NCBI GenBank assembly: GCA_000341795.1 | Contig: AODO01000007.1 | Coordinates: 55,182 to 119,181 of the forward strand | Reading direction: 5' to 3' | From: Rhodococcus triatomae BKS 15-14 | GTDB taxonomy: Bacteria > Actinomycetota > Actinomycetes > Mycobacteriales > Mycobacteriaceae | Length of the DNA: 64,000 nucleotides | Part shown: positions 29,556-37,823 of the stretch, in pieces | How positions within the stretch are numbered: position 1 is the first letter of the stretch | Layout: each line of letters starts with the position of its first letter | Made by a program: the position numbers and the translations under genes | Notes under the pieces: model-generated | Told to the model about the DNA's origin: nothing | Database searches by the model: none | Seen by the model: the letters and a program-made list of their open reading frames with translations, nothing else

Positions 29556-30084
29556 CAAGAGGTTGACGGCAGCGTCCTGTAGCAGTCCATGGCGAATCGA
29601 GCGCTTTGGAACGCGAGGTAACGCGATTCCACACCGCGCGTCTGTGTTGCCGATGCAGATTCTCGGTCACACACAGTCTCGTTCGGGAGCCAACCTTGTT
29701 GAGCCTAGGCGCTCCGAAGCATGCCTCTTGTGTCTACGCCAACGCGCGTCAGTGTCGCCGCCCACCACTCCGCGGATGGCTCAACAGTCTGGGTGCGCAA
29801 TCACTGCTCGCGGTGTGATGCTGATGCGCTCGGGTGGTCAAGAGTGTCCTCCTACGAGCATGGCAATCCTGCGTTTTCATCACGCGGCAGAGGTGCTGAT
29901 CTGTACTCCTTACCCGATGAACTTGACCGAGGCACTTGAGCGCAACTATCTCGTCACATCGAAATGGGCGAATGCGACTGCGCCAGATCGTGCGGTTGCG
30001 GTGGCGTCACCGGCTCTCGTGTATGTCGACCGGGCCCGGCGAACCATTGCGACGCTACGAGCGCGCTCACCCTGGGTCGGTGAT
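29556..30084. other. No recognisable gene
   Basis: After the enoyl-CoA hydratase come about 530 bases in which no frame resembles a known family. It leads into IS110 and IS481 remnants and is probably part of an insertion hot spot. Confidence 0.45.
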
Positions 30085-30340
30085 CTAGTTCGTTGTCATG
30101 GATGCCGGCTCTGGCCGAGTTGTGATACAACACGACCCGATCGGACCTGCCTCGTAGGTGATTGCGACCGGGCCCCGCAGTCTCGCTATCCACGATCGAA
30201 TGTGTTCGTACGCCGGAGTCAGCCGTGCACCGAACACCTCGCCCGCGACGGTGTCGATAGACGGCTGCCGCGACCGAACGTGCGTGCGCGTCCAGTCCAA
30301 CGTCTGTAACCGGGGCCTCCCACAATTCTCGGATAGGCCG
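30085..30340 (-). pseudogene. IS110-family transposase N-terminal remnant
   Basis: On the minus strand the pieces DVGLDAHARSVAAAV and, in a second frame, TVAGEVFGARLTPAYEHIR, SWIARLRGPVAITYEAGP and IGSCC follow one another. They match the start of the RuvC-like DEDD domain of actinobacterial IS110 transposases (VGLDxHARS..., LTPAYEHIRSWIARLPGPV, YEAGPTGFGL). The two frames and the abrupt end show a frameshifted, truncated copy. Confidence 0.75.
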
Positions 30341-30544
30341 GGCAGGTTTGTTTGCTCGGTAACCCACGAGTCAGGTGAGTGAGGCCCCGGCACGCAAGTG
30401 AGGTGCCTGCAGCCACCAAGCTGGATGGTGTCCCTCGATCTTTGGACCTGTCGATGCGCGATGTCCATGCGGAGCACGAAGCGAGCGGGAATATGGTTGA
30501 CATCAGAACCCCCGCTAGGCGCATCCTCCACCAGACTAGGGCGC

Positions 30545-31132
30545 CTAGGTGTGATGTCCAGGCACGTTGGTCAGTCTGGTGACCGGTGGCCGGCCGCCGA
30601 TGGCGGAGTGAGCACGGTGGTGATTGTAGAAGTGGAGCCAGCCGGGCAGGTGCGCGTTTCGTAGCTCGGTCGACTCGTAGTAGCGGGCGTACGCCCAGCC
30701 GTCGGCCAGAGTGCGATGAAATCGTTCGATCTTCCCGTTGGTCTGAGGGCGGTAGGGGCGGGTGCGTTTGTGCGTGATGCCGAGCTCGGTGCAGGCGTCA
30801 CGCCAGGCGTGGGACTTGTAGGCCGATCCGTTGTCGGAGAGCACTCTTTCAACGGTGACGCCGCGGTCGGCGAACCATGCCACCGCTCGACGGAGAACTC
30901 CGATGGCGGTCGCTGCCTTCTCGTCCGTGCAGATTTCGGCGTACGCGACACGCGAGTGATCGTCCATCCCGGCAGTGCCGTCGGTTCGGTAGCGGTCGGC
31001 CCACTTTTTCGCGGTTCGTGGGGCGACCATGAACATTTTCGCGGCTGACGCGTACGTCCAGCCGTCATCGACGATCAAGCGCGCCAGACGCAGGCGGGTG
31101 ATCGGGGTCAGCGTTGCATTAGCGTGGGACAC
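30545..31132 (-). pseudogene. IS481-family transposase with internal deletion
   Basis: A 195-residue open frame: N-terminal HTH (ITRLRLARLIVDDGWTYASA), then a jump at residue 55 (TDGTAGM) straight to DDHSRVAYAEI, the middle of the DDE domain, and on through VLSDNGSAYKSHAW and TNGKIERFHRTLAD to GGRPPVTRL. About 120 residues, including the first catalytic Asp, are missing compared with the usual 320. The deletion kept the frame, so a protein could be made but not a transposase. The stop TAG lies in a CCTAGG (30544-30549) flanking the TGT element end. Confidence 0.85.
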
Positions 31133-31135
31133 GAG

Positions 31136-31189
31136 GGCCTCCAGGTTGTGAAGCGGTTCCTAGACAGCTCCACTTCACAACCGGAGGCC
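31136..31189. repeat. Long hairpin upstream of the deleted IS481 gene
   Basis: Arms 31136-31153 and 31173-31189 (GGCCTCC-A-GGTTGTGAAG against its complement) pair over 17 bp with one bulge around a 19-base loop. It sits just outside the transposase start and may be the sub-terminal structure of the element or a block to outside transcription. Confidence 0.6.
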
Positions 31190-31253
31190 TTCACCTGTCA
31201 GGTCGACTCACCGGGCAGGGTCCGGACCAACCTCCCTGGGCATCACAGCTAAC

Positions 31254-32373
31254 TGTTGCGGGTCATGACGTTGTAGACACCGGGCAAGGATCGGGCCGAA
31301 CACAGCGGACGGGTCCTTCGACGGCAGGATGAGAAGTACCACCAACTCGTCCAACCGGCAGAAAGACCCGTCCGTGACCCACAGTAATGCTCCGCTGTCC
31401 GTCGAAGGCCGCCGCAGGCTCGTCGAACGCTGCAGCCACCGCCCGATCGCCCACGTCGCCGCCGAAATGGGTATCTCCCGTGCCTGCGCCAGCAAATGGG
31501 TCAACCGATACCGCCAGTCCGGCGAGCACGGACTGCTCGACCGATCCAGCGTCCCGCACCACCAACCGACCGCCACCCCGGACCAGGTCGTGGCCCGAAT
31601 CGAAACATTGCGGCGCGAGAAGAAGTGGTCAGCCCGTCGCATCGCCCTCGAGCTCGCCGCCGAAGGCATCAAGATTTCCGTCCGCACCGTCAGCCGTCAC
31701 CTGGTCCGTCTCGGCCTGAACCGACGCAAGTTCATCGACCCCACCGGTGCCGACAACCGCAAACCTCCGGCGATGATCGTCGCCCGGTACCCGGGTCACA
31801 TGGTGCACGTTGACATCAAGAAGGTCGGCCGCATTCCCGACGGAGGCGGCTGGCGCATGCACGGCAAAGGCAGTGACCACGCCAAGAAGGTCGACCGGGG
31901 AAAGAAGCGGGGCACCCGCACCGGATACGTGTACCTGCACTCGGTCGTCGACGGATTCTCCCGACTCGCCTACACCGAAGCCCTCACCGACGAGAAGGGT
32001 GTCACCGCAGTCGGTTTCATCAACCGCGCGAAGGCGTTCTTCGCCGCCCATGGCATCGCCCGGTTCACTCGGGTCGTCACCGACAACGGCCCGTGCTACC
32101 GATCGGCGGTGTTCGTCCGCACCCTCGCCGGCACCCGCCACCAGTTCATCCGGCGCTACACCCCACGACACAACGGGAAGGTCGAGCGCTACAACCGCAT
32201 CCTGGCCGAAGAGTTCCTGTACGCCCGCGGCTGGACCAGCGAATCGCAACGATCCGAGGCCCTCGCGGTGTGGAACGTCCACTACAACTACCATCGACCC
32301 CACACTGCCGCCGGGAACCGGCCGCCAGCGACCCGGCTCCACGCCGGTGTCACCAACGTCATGGCCTCATACA
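31254..32373 (+). mobile_element. IS481-family insertion sequence, about 1.12 kb
   Basis: Ends begin TGT (31254) and finish ACA (32373). The terminal repeats match at about 16 of the first 21 bases, including the shared block CATGACGTTG. Flanking hexamers are GCTAAC (31248-31253) and GCTAGC (32374-32379), a target duplication with one mismatch and of the NCTAGN kind known for IS481. It contains one transposase gene and looks complete. Confidence 0.75.
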
Positions 32374-32378
32374 GCTAG
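31374..32378 (+). CDS. IS481-family transposase
   Basis: A 334-residue DDE transposase with N-terminal HTH (RPIAHVAAEMGISRACASKW and a second helix pair at SARRIALELAAEGIKIS) and catalytic core: Asp in MVHVDIKKVG, Asp in RVVTDNGPCYRS, Glu in HNGKVERYNRIL. The length is normal for the family and no frame breaks are seen. The GTG at 31374 is a guess; an upstream start near 31329 is open. Its TAG stop falls outside the element, inside the flanking GCTAGC. Confidence 0.9.
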   Translation: MTHSNAPLSVEGRRRLVERCSHRPIAHVAAEMGISRACASKWVNRYRQSGEHGLLDRSSVPHHQPTATPDQVVARIETLRREKKWSARRIALELAAEGIKISVRTVSRHLVRLGLNRRKFIDPTGADNRKPPAMIVARYPGHMVHVDIKKVGRIPDGGGWRMHGKGSDHAKKVDRGKKRGTRTGYVYLHSVVDGFSRLAYTEALTDEKGVTAVGFINRAKAFFAAHGIARFTRVVTDNGPCYRSAVFVRTLAGTRHQFIRRYTPRHNGKVERYNRILAEEFLYARGWTSESQRSEALAVWNVHYNYHRPHTAAGNRPPATRLHAGVTNVMASYS

Positions 32379-32475
32379 CCGTCGCTTCACCTGACACTCC
32401 CTCGCAGTCGTGCACAGTTGCCGGTCCCAGACTCGGTGCCGATCGCCCTGTGGGCCAGCACCGCCTGCCAGCCCC

Positions 32476-32505
32476 TCCAACGCCCACCCCGCCCGGGGCG
32501 TTGGA
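32476..32505. terminator. 10-bp stem-loop after alanine dehydrogenase
   Basis: TCCAACGCCC (32476-32485) pairs exactly with GGGCGTTGGA (32496-32505) over a 10-base loop, about 80 bases beyond the stop of the minus-strand alanine dehydrogenase gene. Confidence 0.6.
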
Positions 32506-32584
32506 ATGAGCGCGGCCATCCATGCATCTCGAAGGTTCAGTCGTGCAGGTGCAGTGGCGAACCCCAGAAGCCCAGCCGGGAGGG

Positions 32585-33685
32585 CTACAGAGTGGTAGCA
32601 ACGTAACCGTGAGCGGTGGCCACTTCACTGGAGAGTAGCTTGCCGTCATGGGTACTCAATCCCTCGGCGAGACCAGGAACGGTCGCGATGGCTTCTTCCC
32701 GACCTTGGTCAGCAAGGGCGACCACGTAGGGGAGCGTTGCGTTGGTGAGCGCGTACGTGGAGGTTCGGGGCACTGCACCCGGCATGTTGGCGACGCAATA
32801 GAAGACCGAGTCGTGAACCTGATAGGTGGGGTCTGCGTGGGTGGTGGGCCTGGAGCCCTCGAAGCACCCGCCCTGATCGATAGCAATATCGACGAGCACT
32901 GATCCCGGCTTCATTCGCTGTACCAGACTGTTGGACACCAACTTCGGAGCCTTGGCACCCGGGACTAGAACGGCTCCGATGACCAGATCTGCGTCGAGAA
33001 TGGCCTGTTCCAACTCGAAGGTGTTAGAAGTGATGGTCTTGACCTGCCCCTGGTACTGCGTGTCGATCTCACGGAGGCGGGCGATGGATAGGTCGAGGAC
33101 CGTGACGTCTGCCTGCATTCCGTATGCCACAGCGATGGCGTTCTTTCCGGACACGCCGGCGCCGATGACAACGACCTTGGCAGGACGCACGCCAGGTACA
33201 CCGCCCATCAAGACTCCACGGCCACCACCCTGCCGCATCAGGTGATATGCACCCGCCTGAGGGGCCAAACGCCCCGCGACCTCGCTCATCGGGGCCAGAA
33301 GCGGGAGCGAACCGTCAGCGCCGACGACGGTCTCGTACGCGATCGATGTGGTCCTGGAACGCAGCAAGGCATCAGTGCACTCCTTAGACGCAGCAAGGTG
33401 GAGGTAGGTGAACAACACCTGATTCTCTCGGAGCCTCGGGTACTCCTCGGCGATGGGCTCCTTGACCTTGAGCAAGAGATCCGCAGACTCCCATACTGCA
33501 TCCGCGCTCGAAAGAATCTGTGCTCCTGCAGCTTTGAAATCGTCGTCAGTGAAGGACGACCCGGCGCCGGCTTCAGATTCGATGAGTACCTCATGGCCAC
33601 GCTCGGCCAGCTCATGAACACCTGCGGGGGTGATCGCCACCCGGTACTCGTGATTCTTGATCTCGCGGGGAATTCCGATTCGCAT
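32585..33685 (-). CDS. ald: Alanine dehydrogenase
   Basis: A 366-residue NAD-dependent L-alanine dehydrogenase (alanine to pyruvate plus ammonia). MRIGIPREIKNHEYRVAITP at the N-terminus, LKVKEPIAEEYP with the substrate Lys, LFTYLHLAASKE with catalytic His, and the Rossmann VVIGAGVSGKNAIAVA all match the family end to end. The ATG at 33685 follows GGAGAG. It lies 200 bases downstream of the PuuC-like gene on the same strand. With a pyruvate-dependent aminotransferase it would recycle alanine and release ammonia from the amine being degraded (inference). Confidence 0.95.
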   Translation of the reverse strand: MRIGIPREIKNHEYRVAITPAGVHELAERGHEVLIESEAGAGSSFTDDDFKAAGAQILSSADAVWESADLLLKVKEPIAEEYPRLRENQVLFTYLHLAASKECTDALLRSRTTSIAYETVVGADGSLPLLAPMSEVAGRLAPQAGAYHLMRQGGGRGVLMGGVPGVRPAKVVVIGAGVSGKNAIAVAYGMQADVTVLDLSIARLREIDTQYQGQVKTITSNTFELEQAILDADLVIGAVLVPGAKAPKLVSNSLVQRMKPGSVLVDIAIDQGGCFEGSRPTTHADPTYQVHDSVFYCVANMPGAVPRTSTYALTNATLPYVVALADQGREEAIATVPGLAEGLSTHDGKLLSSEVATAHGYVATTL

Positions 33686-33887
33686 TGTTCTCTCCGTAGT
33701 GTTGAGCCGCACAACCTGAGAGGGCTGCACAGGGGGTCAGCGATTTGTCGAGAAGCTCGACAGAGGACTTGGCAGGTGCCGAAGTACACCGTCCGCTACG
33801 GGACTTGCGGCGGTGGAAGCCACCTGTGTGCGATTCGAGCTTGCGGGCCTGATCGGACACAGGGGTGGCGATTCGAACGACGGCGTG

Positions 33888-35252
33888 CTATCGGATGGAC
33901 GTGTCGAAGTACACGTTCTTGACCTCGGTGTATGCATCGAGTGCATCGGGGCCAAGCTCACGGCCGATACCTGATTGCTTGAATCCGCCGAATGGCGTCG
34001 ATACGCGAACAGAAGTGTACGAGTTGACTGCCAGGGCGCCGGCCTCCATGGAGCGTGCAACGCGCAACGAGCGGGCGGCATCAGACGTCCAGATTGAACC
34101 GGCCAAGCCGTATACGGTGTTGTTTGCCCGCGCCACTGCCTCGTCCTCGCTGTCGAACGGGAGAATCGAGACAACTGGACCGAAGATCTCTTCCCTCGCC
34201 GCCGGGGCGTCGTCCTGAATTGGGTAGAGAACTGTGGGTGGGTACCAGTAGCCGGCTCCCGAAGGAATCGAGCCTCGAACAAAGACGGATGCATCGTCGA
34301 CGAAGGAGGCGACGCGCTCCACTTGACCTGCCGAGATCAGAGGGCCCATCTGAGTGGATTCGAGGAGAGGGTCTCCGACTGCGATGCTGGTGACTACATC
34401 GTGGACCTTCGTCAGGAAGGCATCCAGTGCAGACCGCTGCACAAACACGCGAGATCGTGCGCAGCAGTCCTGGCCTGAATTGCCGAAGACCGCGCCGACC
34501 AACCCCTCCGCTGCTGCATCCAGGTCGGCATCAGCGAACACCAGTGCGGCAGACTTGCCGCCCAACTCCAGGGTTACGCGCTTGACCGTGTCAGCGGCGC
34601 GTCGTGCGATCTCCTTGCCTACTGATGTGGATCCGGTGAATGCGATCTTGCCAATACTGGGGTGGTCGACGAGTTTACGTCCCAGTGACGACCCGGGGCC
34701 GATGACGACGTTGAGAAGTCCGTCGGGAAGTCCCACCTCGGCAGCAAGCTCGGCAAGCCTCAGCGAAGTCAGCGGTGTCATCTCAGAAGGCTTGAGCACC
34801 ACAGCATTTCCAGCAGCAAGCGCCGGCGCGATCTTCCAGGATGCGATCGTCAGGGGATAGTTCCAGGGTGTGATCAGGCCTACGACTCCGATAGGCTCCC
34901 TGAATGTCATGTCGATTCCGCCGTCAACTGGAATAGTCTGCCCTAGAAGGCGTTCCGGCGACGCCGAGTAGTAGCGGAAGGTGGTTGCAGCCCCGGAGAC
35001 AGCGCCGCGTGCGTCACTGATTGGCATCCCAACATTGCGTGCCTCGAGATGTGCCAGTTCTTCGCAATGCCGCTCGATCGCGTCGGCGAGAGCGAGGAGC
35101 GTCTGCGCTCGTCGCTGTGGAGATTCGGTCGACCACTGGTTCTGCGCCTTGGCGGCGCGGGCGATGACCAGGTCCAGTTCGGCCTCTGTGGTCTGTTCCA
35201 GAGTTTCGAGGACTTGCCCGGTGGCGGGCTCGATTACATTGATCGCATTCAT
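33888..35252 (-). CDS. Aldehyde dehydrogenase, PuuC-like
   Basis: A 454-residue NAD(P)-dependent aldehyde dehydrogenase. It has the PWNYPLTIASWKIAPALAAG region, GSTSVGKEIA cofactor loop, catalytic Glu in TLELGGKSA and catalytic Cys in GNSGQDCCARSR. The second Cys next to the nucleophile is shared by many gamma-glutamyl-aminobutyraldehyde and betaine aldehyde dehydrogenases. The ATG overlaps the preceding stop as ATGA and AGGAG lies upstream. In a Puu-like pathway it would oxidise the gamma-glutamyl-amino-aldehyde to the acid. Confidence 0.92.
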   Translation of the reverse strand: MNAINVIEPATGQVLETLEQTTEAELDLVIARAAKAQNQWSTESPQRRAQTLLALADAIERHCEELAHLEARNVGMPISDARGAVSGAATTFRYYSASPERLLGQTIPVDGGIDMTFREPIGVVGLITPWNYPLTIASWKIAPALAAGNAVVLKPSEMTPLTSLRLAELAAEVGLPDGLLNVVIGPGSSLGRKLVDHPSIGKIAFTGSTSVGKEIARRAADTVKRVTLELGGKSAALVFADADLDAAAEGLVGAVFGNSGQDCCARSRVFVQRSALDAFLTKVHDVVTSIAVGDPLLESTQMGPLISAGQVERVASFVDDASVFVRGSIPSGAGYWYPPTVLYPIQDDAPAAREEIFGPVVSILPFDSEDEAVARANNTVYGLAGSIWTSDAARSLRVARSMEAGALAVNSYTSVRVSTPFGGFKQSGIGRELGPDALDAYTEVKNVYFDTSIR

Positions 35253-36091
35253 CGTAGGGGTTCTCCTGGGGCGGTTTCGGCCGTGCACGAGACGAAGTCG
35301 GTGAGGGCATGACTGAGCTCCGCGGCCTCAGGGTGCCATTGCACTCCAAGCGCGAATCGCTGCTGAGGCCACTCGAGGGCCTCCGGCACGTGGTCTGGAA
35401 GTGATCGTGCAGTGACGACTGCACCATCACCAAGCACATCGACTCCCTGATGGTGATGTGAGTTGACGACCTGCACACCGGCGCCGCAGACTGCCGCGGC
35501 GCGCGTGCCGGAGACGACATCTACTTCATGGAATGTCGCATGATCGAGCCGGCCGGGGCTGGGTCGGTGTTCGGCATACCCTGCATCGAGAAGGTGCTGG
35601 TGCAGCGTCCCCCCGGTTGCGACATTCATGATCTGCAGTCCACGGCAGATGCCGAGAATGGGGATGTCTCGGAGCATCGCGGCTCGAGCGAGGTTCAGCT
35701 CAAATGTATCTCGCAGAGGTTCGGTGGCCTCGGTGCGGTCACTTTGCGGTTCACCATATGAGGCAGGTGATACATCGACGCCGCCGACGAGCATGAGGCC
35801 GTCAACCCGGTCGAGAAGGGCGTCCGGTTCACCAGCTCCGCGCTCATCGGGAAGGAGGCCTATCGCGATGGCACCAGCCGTGGCGATCTTGTCGAGATAC
35901 GTGGCAGGCACGATGGCTGCACGTTGATCCCAGAATCCCCACCGAGCGGCCTCGAAAGCCGCGCAGACGCCGATTACTGGCACGGCCTTCGATCCCTTCG
36001 GTACTCCGCTGCGCCGGCCGAGAGCCGACGGTAGGCCACTGGCGAACGGCGATGTTTCGACCTTCGTCGCCTTCTCGGTAGCGGCAGTCAT
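35249..36091 (-). CDS. Gamma-glutamyl-gamma-aminobutyrate hydrolase-like (PuuD)
   Basis: A 280-residue class I glutamine-amidotransferase-like peptidase (C26). Nucleophile Cys in LGICRGLQIMNV and His/Glu in GVQWHPEA form the expected triad; HHQGVDVLGDG is typical for PuuD proteins. It would split the gamma-glutamyl amide and so free glutamate and an amino acid. ATGA overlaps at both ends join it to the aminotransferase before and the aldehyde dehydrogenase after, proof of a tight operon. An N-terminal tail of about 35 residues looks unstructured. Confidence 0.93.
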   Translation of the reverse strand: MTAATEKATKVETSPFASGLPSALGRRSGVPKGSKAVPVIGVCAAFEAARWGFWDQRAAIVPATYLDKIATAGAIAIGLLPDERGAGEPDALLDRVDGLMLVGGVDVSPASYGEPQSDRTEATEPLRDTFELNLARAAMLRDIPILGICRGLQIMNVATGGTLHQHLLDAGYAEHRPSPGRLDHATFHEVDVVSGTRAAAVCGAGVQVVNSHHHQGVDVLGDGAVVTARSLPDHVPEALEWPQQRFALGVQWHPEAAELSHALTDFVSCTAETAPGEPLR

Positions 36092-37467
36092 TGGATCTCG
36101 CTGCCGAACTTCGACTCTGCCTCGGTGAGGCAGCGGTCGACAATTTCAATTGCCCGTTCTGCTTCGGAACGAGTCAGTACGAACGGGGGTGCAAGATGCA
36201 GAACATCCCAGACTCGCGTGACTAGACCTTCCTCCTGGGTGCGGAGCGCAAGATACTTGATGAACGGATGAGACGTACCCCACGCCTCCCGAGTCGCCTT
36301 GCTCTTGACGAAGTCGATCGCGCACAGCAACCCCATGCCGCCGCGAACGTCGCCAACCGTCGGGTGGCTGCGTAGCTGCTGGGCAAGGTCGAACAGATAG
36401 GAGCCGACCTCGGCAGAGCGCTCGACAAGGCCCTCTCGTTCGAGGATCTCGATGTTCTTCAACGCGCCCGCGGCCGCGACGGCATGCCCGCCGAAGGTGA
36501 TGAGATGATTGAGCGCCTGGCCTCTCGGCCGGAAGTCGTCGAAGATCGACGACCTGACGGCGACCGCGGCGATCGGCGCGTAGCCACTCGAAAGCCCCTT
36601 GGCCATGGTCATGATGTCGGGAACAACGCCGTAGTGTTCTGCCGCAAACATCTTTCCGGTGCGGCCCCACCCGGTGATGACCTCATCCATGATGAGCAAA
36701 ACGCCGTATCGGTCGCAGATTTCGCGAAGCATCTGCCAGTAGACAGGGTTCGGGATATGTGTGCCGTTGGCAACCGAGATCGGCTCGCCGATCACCGCCG
36801 CTACGTTCTCGGGGCCTTGGGCGAGAATCTCTTGCTCGACGTAGCGGGCGCACATGATGTCTCCCGCCTCTCCGTCGAGCCCGAAGTCGTTGCGGTAGTG
36901 ATTCGGGTTGGGCACCTTGCTTACTCCGGCCATGAACGGACCGAAGTACTTTTCGCTGGCGCTGCCAGTCAGGCTCGCGGCGCCGAAGGTAGTACCGTGG
37001 TACGAGCCGCGGCGGGCGATGACCTTGTAACGTTTGCCGTGTCCGCGCATGACCTGAACCTGTTTGGCGATCTTCATCGCGCTCTCAACAGCTTCAGATC
37101 CGCCGGAGCACAGGAACACTCGGTCGAGATCTCCTGGTGTCAGCGAGCTGATCTTTTCGGCCAAGGCGATGTTGACCGGGTTTGCCGCGTTGGATGCTGC
37201 TGTGTATGCGAGGCGGCCTGCCTGCTCAGCCATTGCCTCGCCAATTTCGGCGCGACCATGGCCGGCGGCAACCACGAACAGTCCCGCCAACCCGTCGATG
37301 TACTGCTTGCCTTGGGAGTCAACCAGAGTCGAACCGTGGCCTTCGACGAAGACCCTCAGGCCTCCGTTGACGAGCTCGTCCCACTCGAGGTCGTTGCTGT
37401 GCATCCACAGGTGCTCGAGGGCCCGAGCTTCCAGGGAGTGTGGCTCTTGAAGTGACGTCATGGTCAT
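36088..37467 (-). CDS. Class III (omega-)aminotransferase
   Basis: A 459-residue PLP enzyme of the putrescine/beta-alanine:pyruvate aminotransferase kind. GSEAVESAMKIAKQ (cofactor phosphate loop), IMDEVITGWGRTGKMFA, and the Schiff-base Lys near 288 in MTMAKGLSSGYAP are present, with a C-terminal APPFVLTRSEAE. It probably transfers an amino group from a primary amine or omega-amino acid to pyruvate. The ATG follows AAAGGA (a second ATG two codons later is possible). First gene of the minus-strand operon and divergent from the glutamine-synthetase-like gene. Confidence 0.93.
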   Translation of the reverse strand: MTMTSLQEPHSLEARALEHLWMHSNDLEWDELVNGGLRVFVEGHGSTLVDSQGKQYIDGLAGLFVVAAGHGRAEIGEAMAEQAGRLAYTAASNAANPVNIALAEKISSLTPGDLDRVFLCSGGSEAVESAMKIAKQVQVMRGHGKRYKVIARRGSYHGTTFGAASLTGSASEKYFGPFMAGVSKVPNPNHYRNDFGLDGEAGDIMCARYVEQEILAQGPENVAAVIGEPISVANGTHIPNPVYWQMLREICDRYGVLLIMDEVITGWGRTGKMFAAEHYGVVPDIMTMAKGLSSGYAPIAAVAVRSSIFDDFRPRGQALNHLITFGGHAVAAAGALKNIEILEREGLVERSAEVGSYLFDLAQQLRSHPTVGDVRGGMGLLCAIDFVKSKATREAWGTSHPFIKYLALRTQEEGLVTRVWDVLHLAPPFVLTRSEAERAIEIVDRCLTEAESKFGSEIQ

Positions 37468-37646
37468 GGTCCTTTCGGTGCTGCATCGATCTCACGGGGC
37501 TGGCGCGGGTGGTCGAAGCTCGTGGTCTTGGGGCGCCGACTGCCAGGAGGCGCGAACGTGTCGAGATGGTGGGCTCGCTGCAGGTGTGCGGGGTTCTGCG
37601 CGCAGGAAGTGAGTGAGTGTCGACCATCCAGCAGAACGAACGTTTT

Positions 37647-37663
37647 GGATCGCTTAGCGATCC
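37647..37663. promoter_or_regulatory. Palindrome in divergent control region, site 1
   Basis: GGATCGC-TTA-GCGATCC, exact 7-bp arms with a 3-base centre, about 180 bases before the aminotransferase start. A likely operator for a dimeric regulator, perhaps the GntR protein encoded downstream of the ligase. Confidence 0.5.
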
Positions 37664-37745
37664 TTTCTAGGGCTGTGCGGTGAATCTGTCAAGCGGGAAA
37701 GGCCTGATCACGATGGAAGCGTAGCAAACGCGACTGGAGTCTGCT

Positions 37746-37772
37746 ATAAAGGAGTGCATTGAGATCCTTTAT
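37746..37772. promoter_or_regulatory. Palindrome in divergent control region, site 2
   Basis: ATAAAGGA (37746-37753) and TCCTTTAT (37765-37772) are exact inverted repeats 11 bases apart, 51 bases before the TTG start of the ligase gene, near where its promoter should be. The rest of the 356-base divergent gap (37468-37823) shows no gene. Confidence 0.5.
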
Positions 37773-37823
37773 CTCCGGGCCGTCCGAGAGGTTCCGGCCA
37801 TCATGATGATCTGAGGAGACACT

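Noticed and set aside
29545..30309. A 254-residue plus-strand open frame after the enoyl-CoA hydratase
   Set aside because: No recognisable domain, and its second half is antisense to the IS110 remnant.
31629..32342. A 237-residue minus-strand open frame
   Set aside because: It is the antisense of the IS481 transposase; the DDE motifs are on the plus strand.
36484..37455. A 323-residue plus-strand open frame
   Set aside because: Antisense to the aminotransferase, whose PLP motifs leave no doubt about the coding strand.
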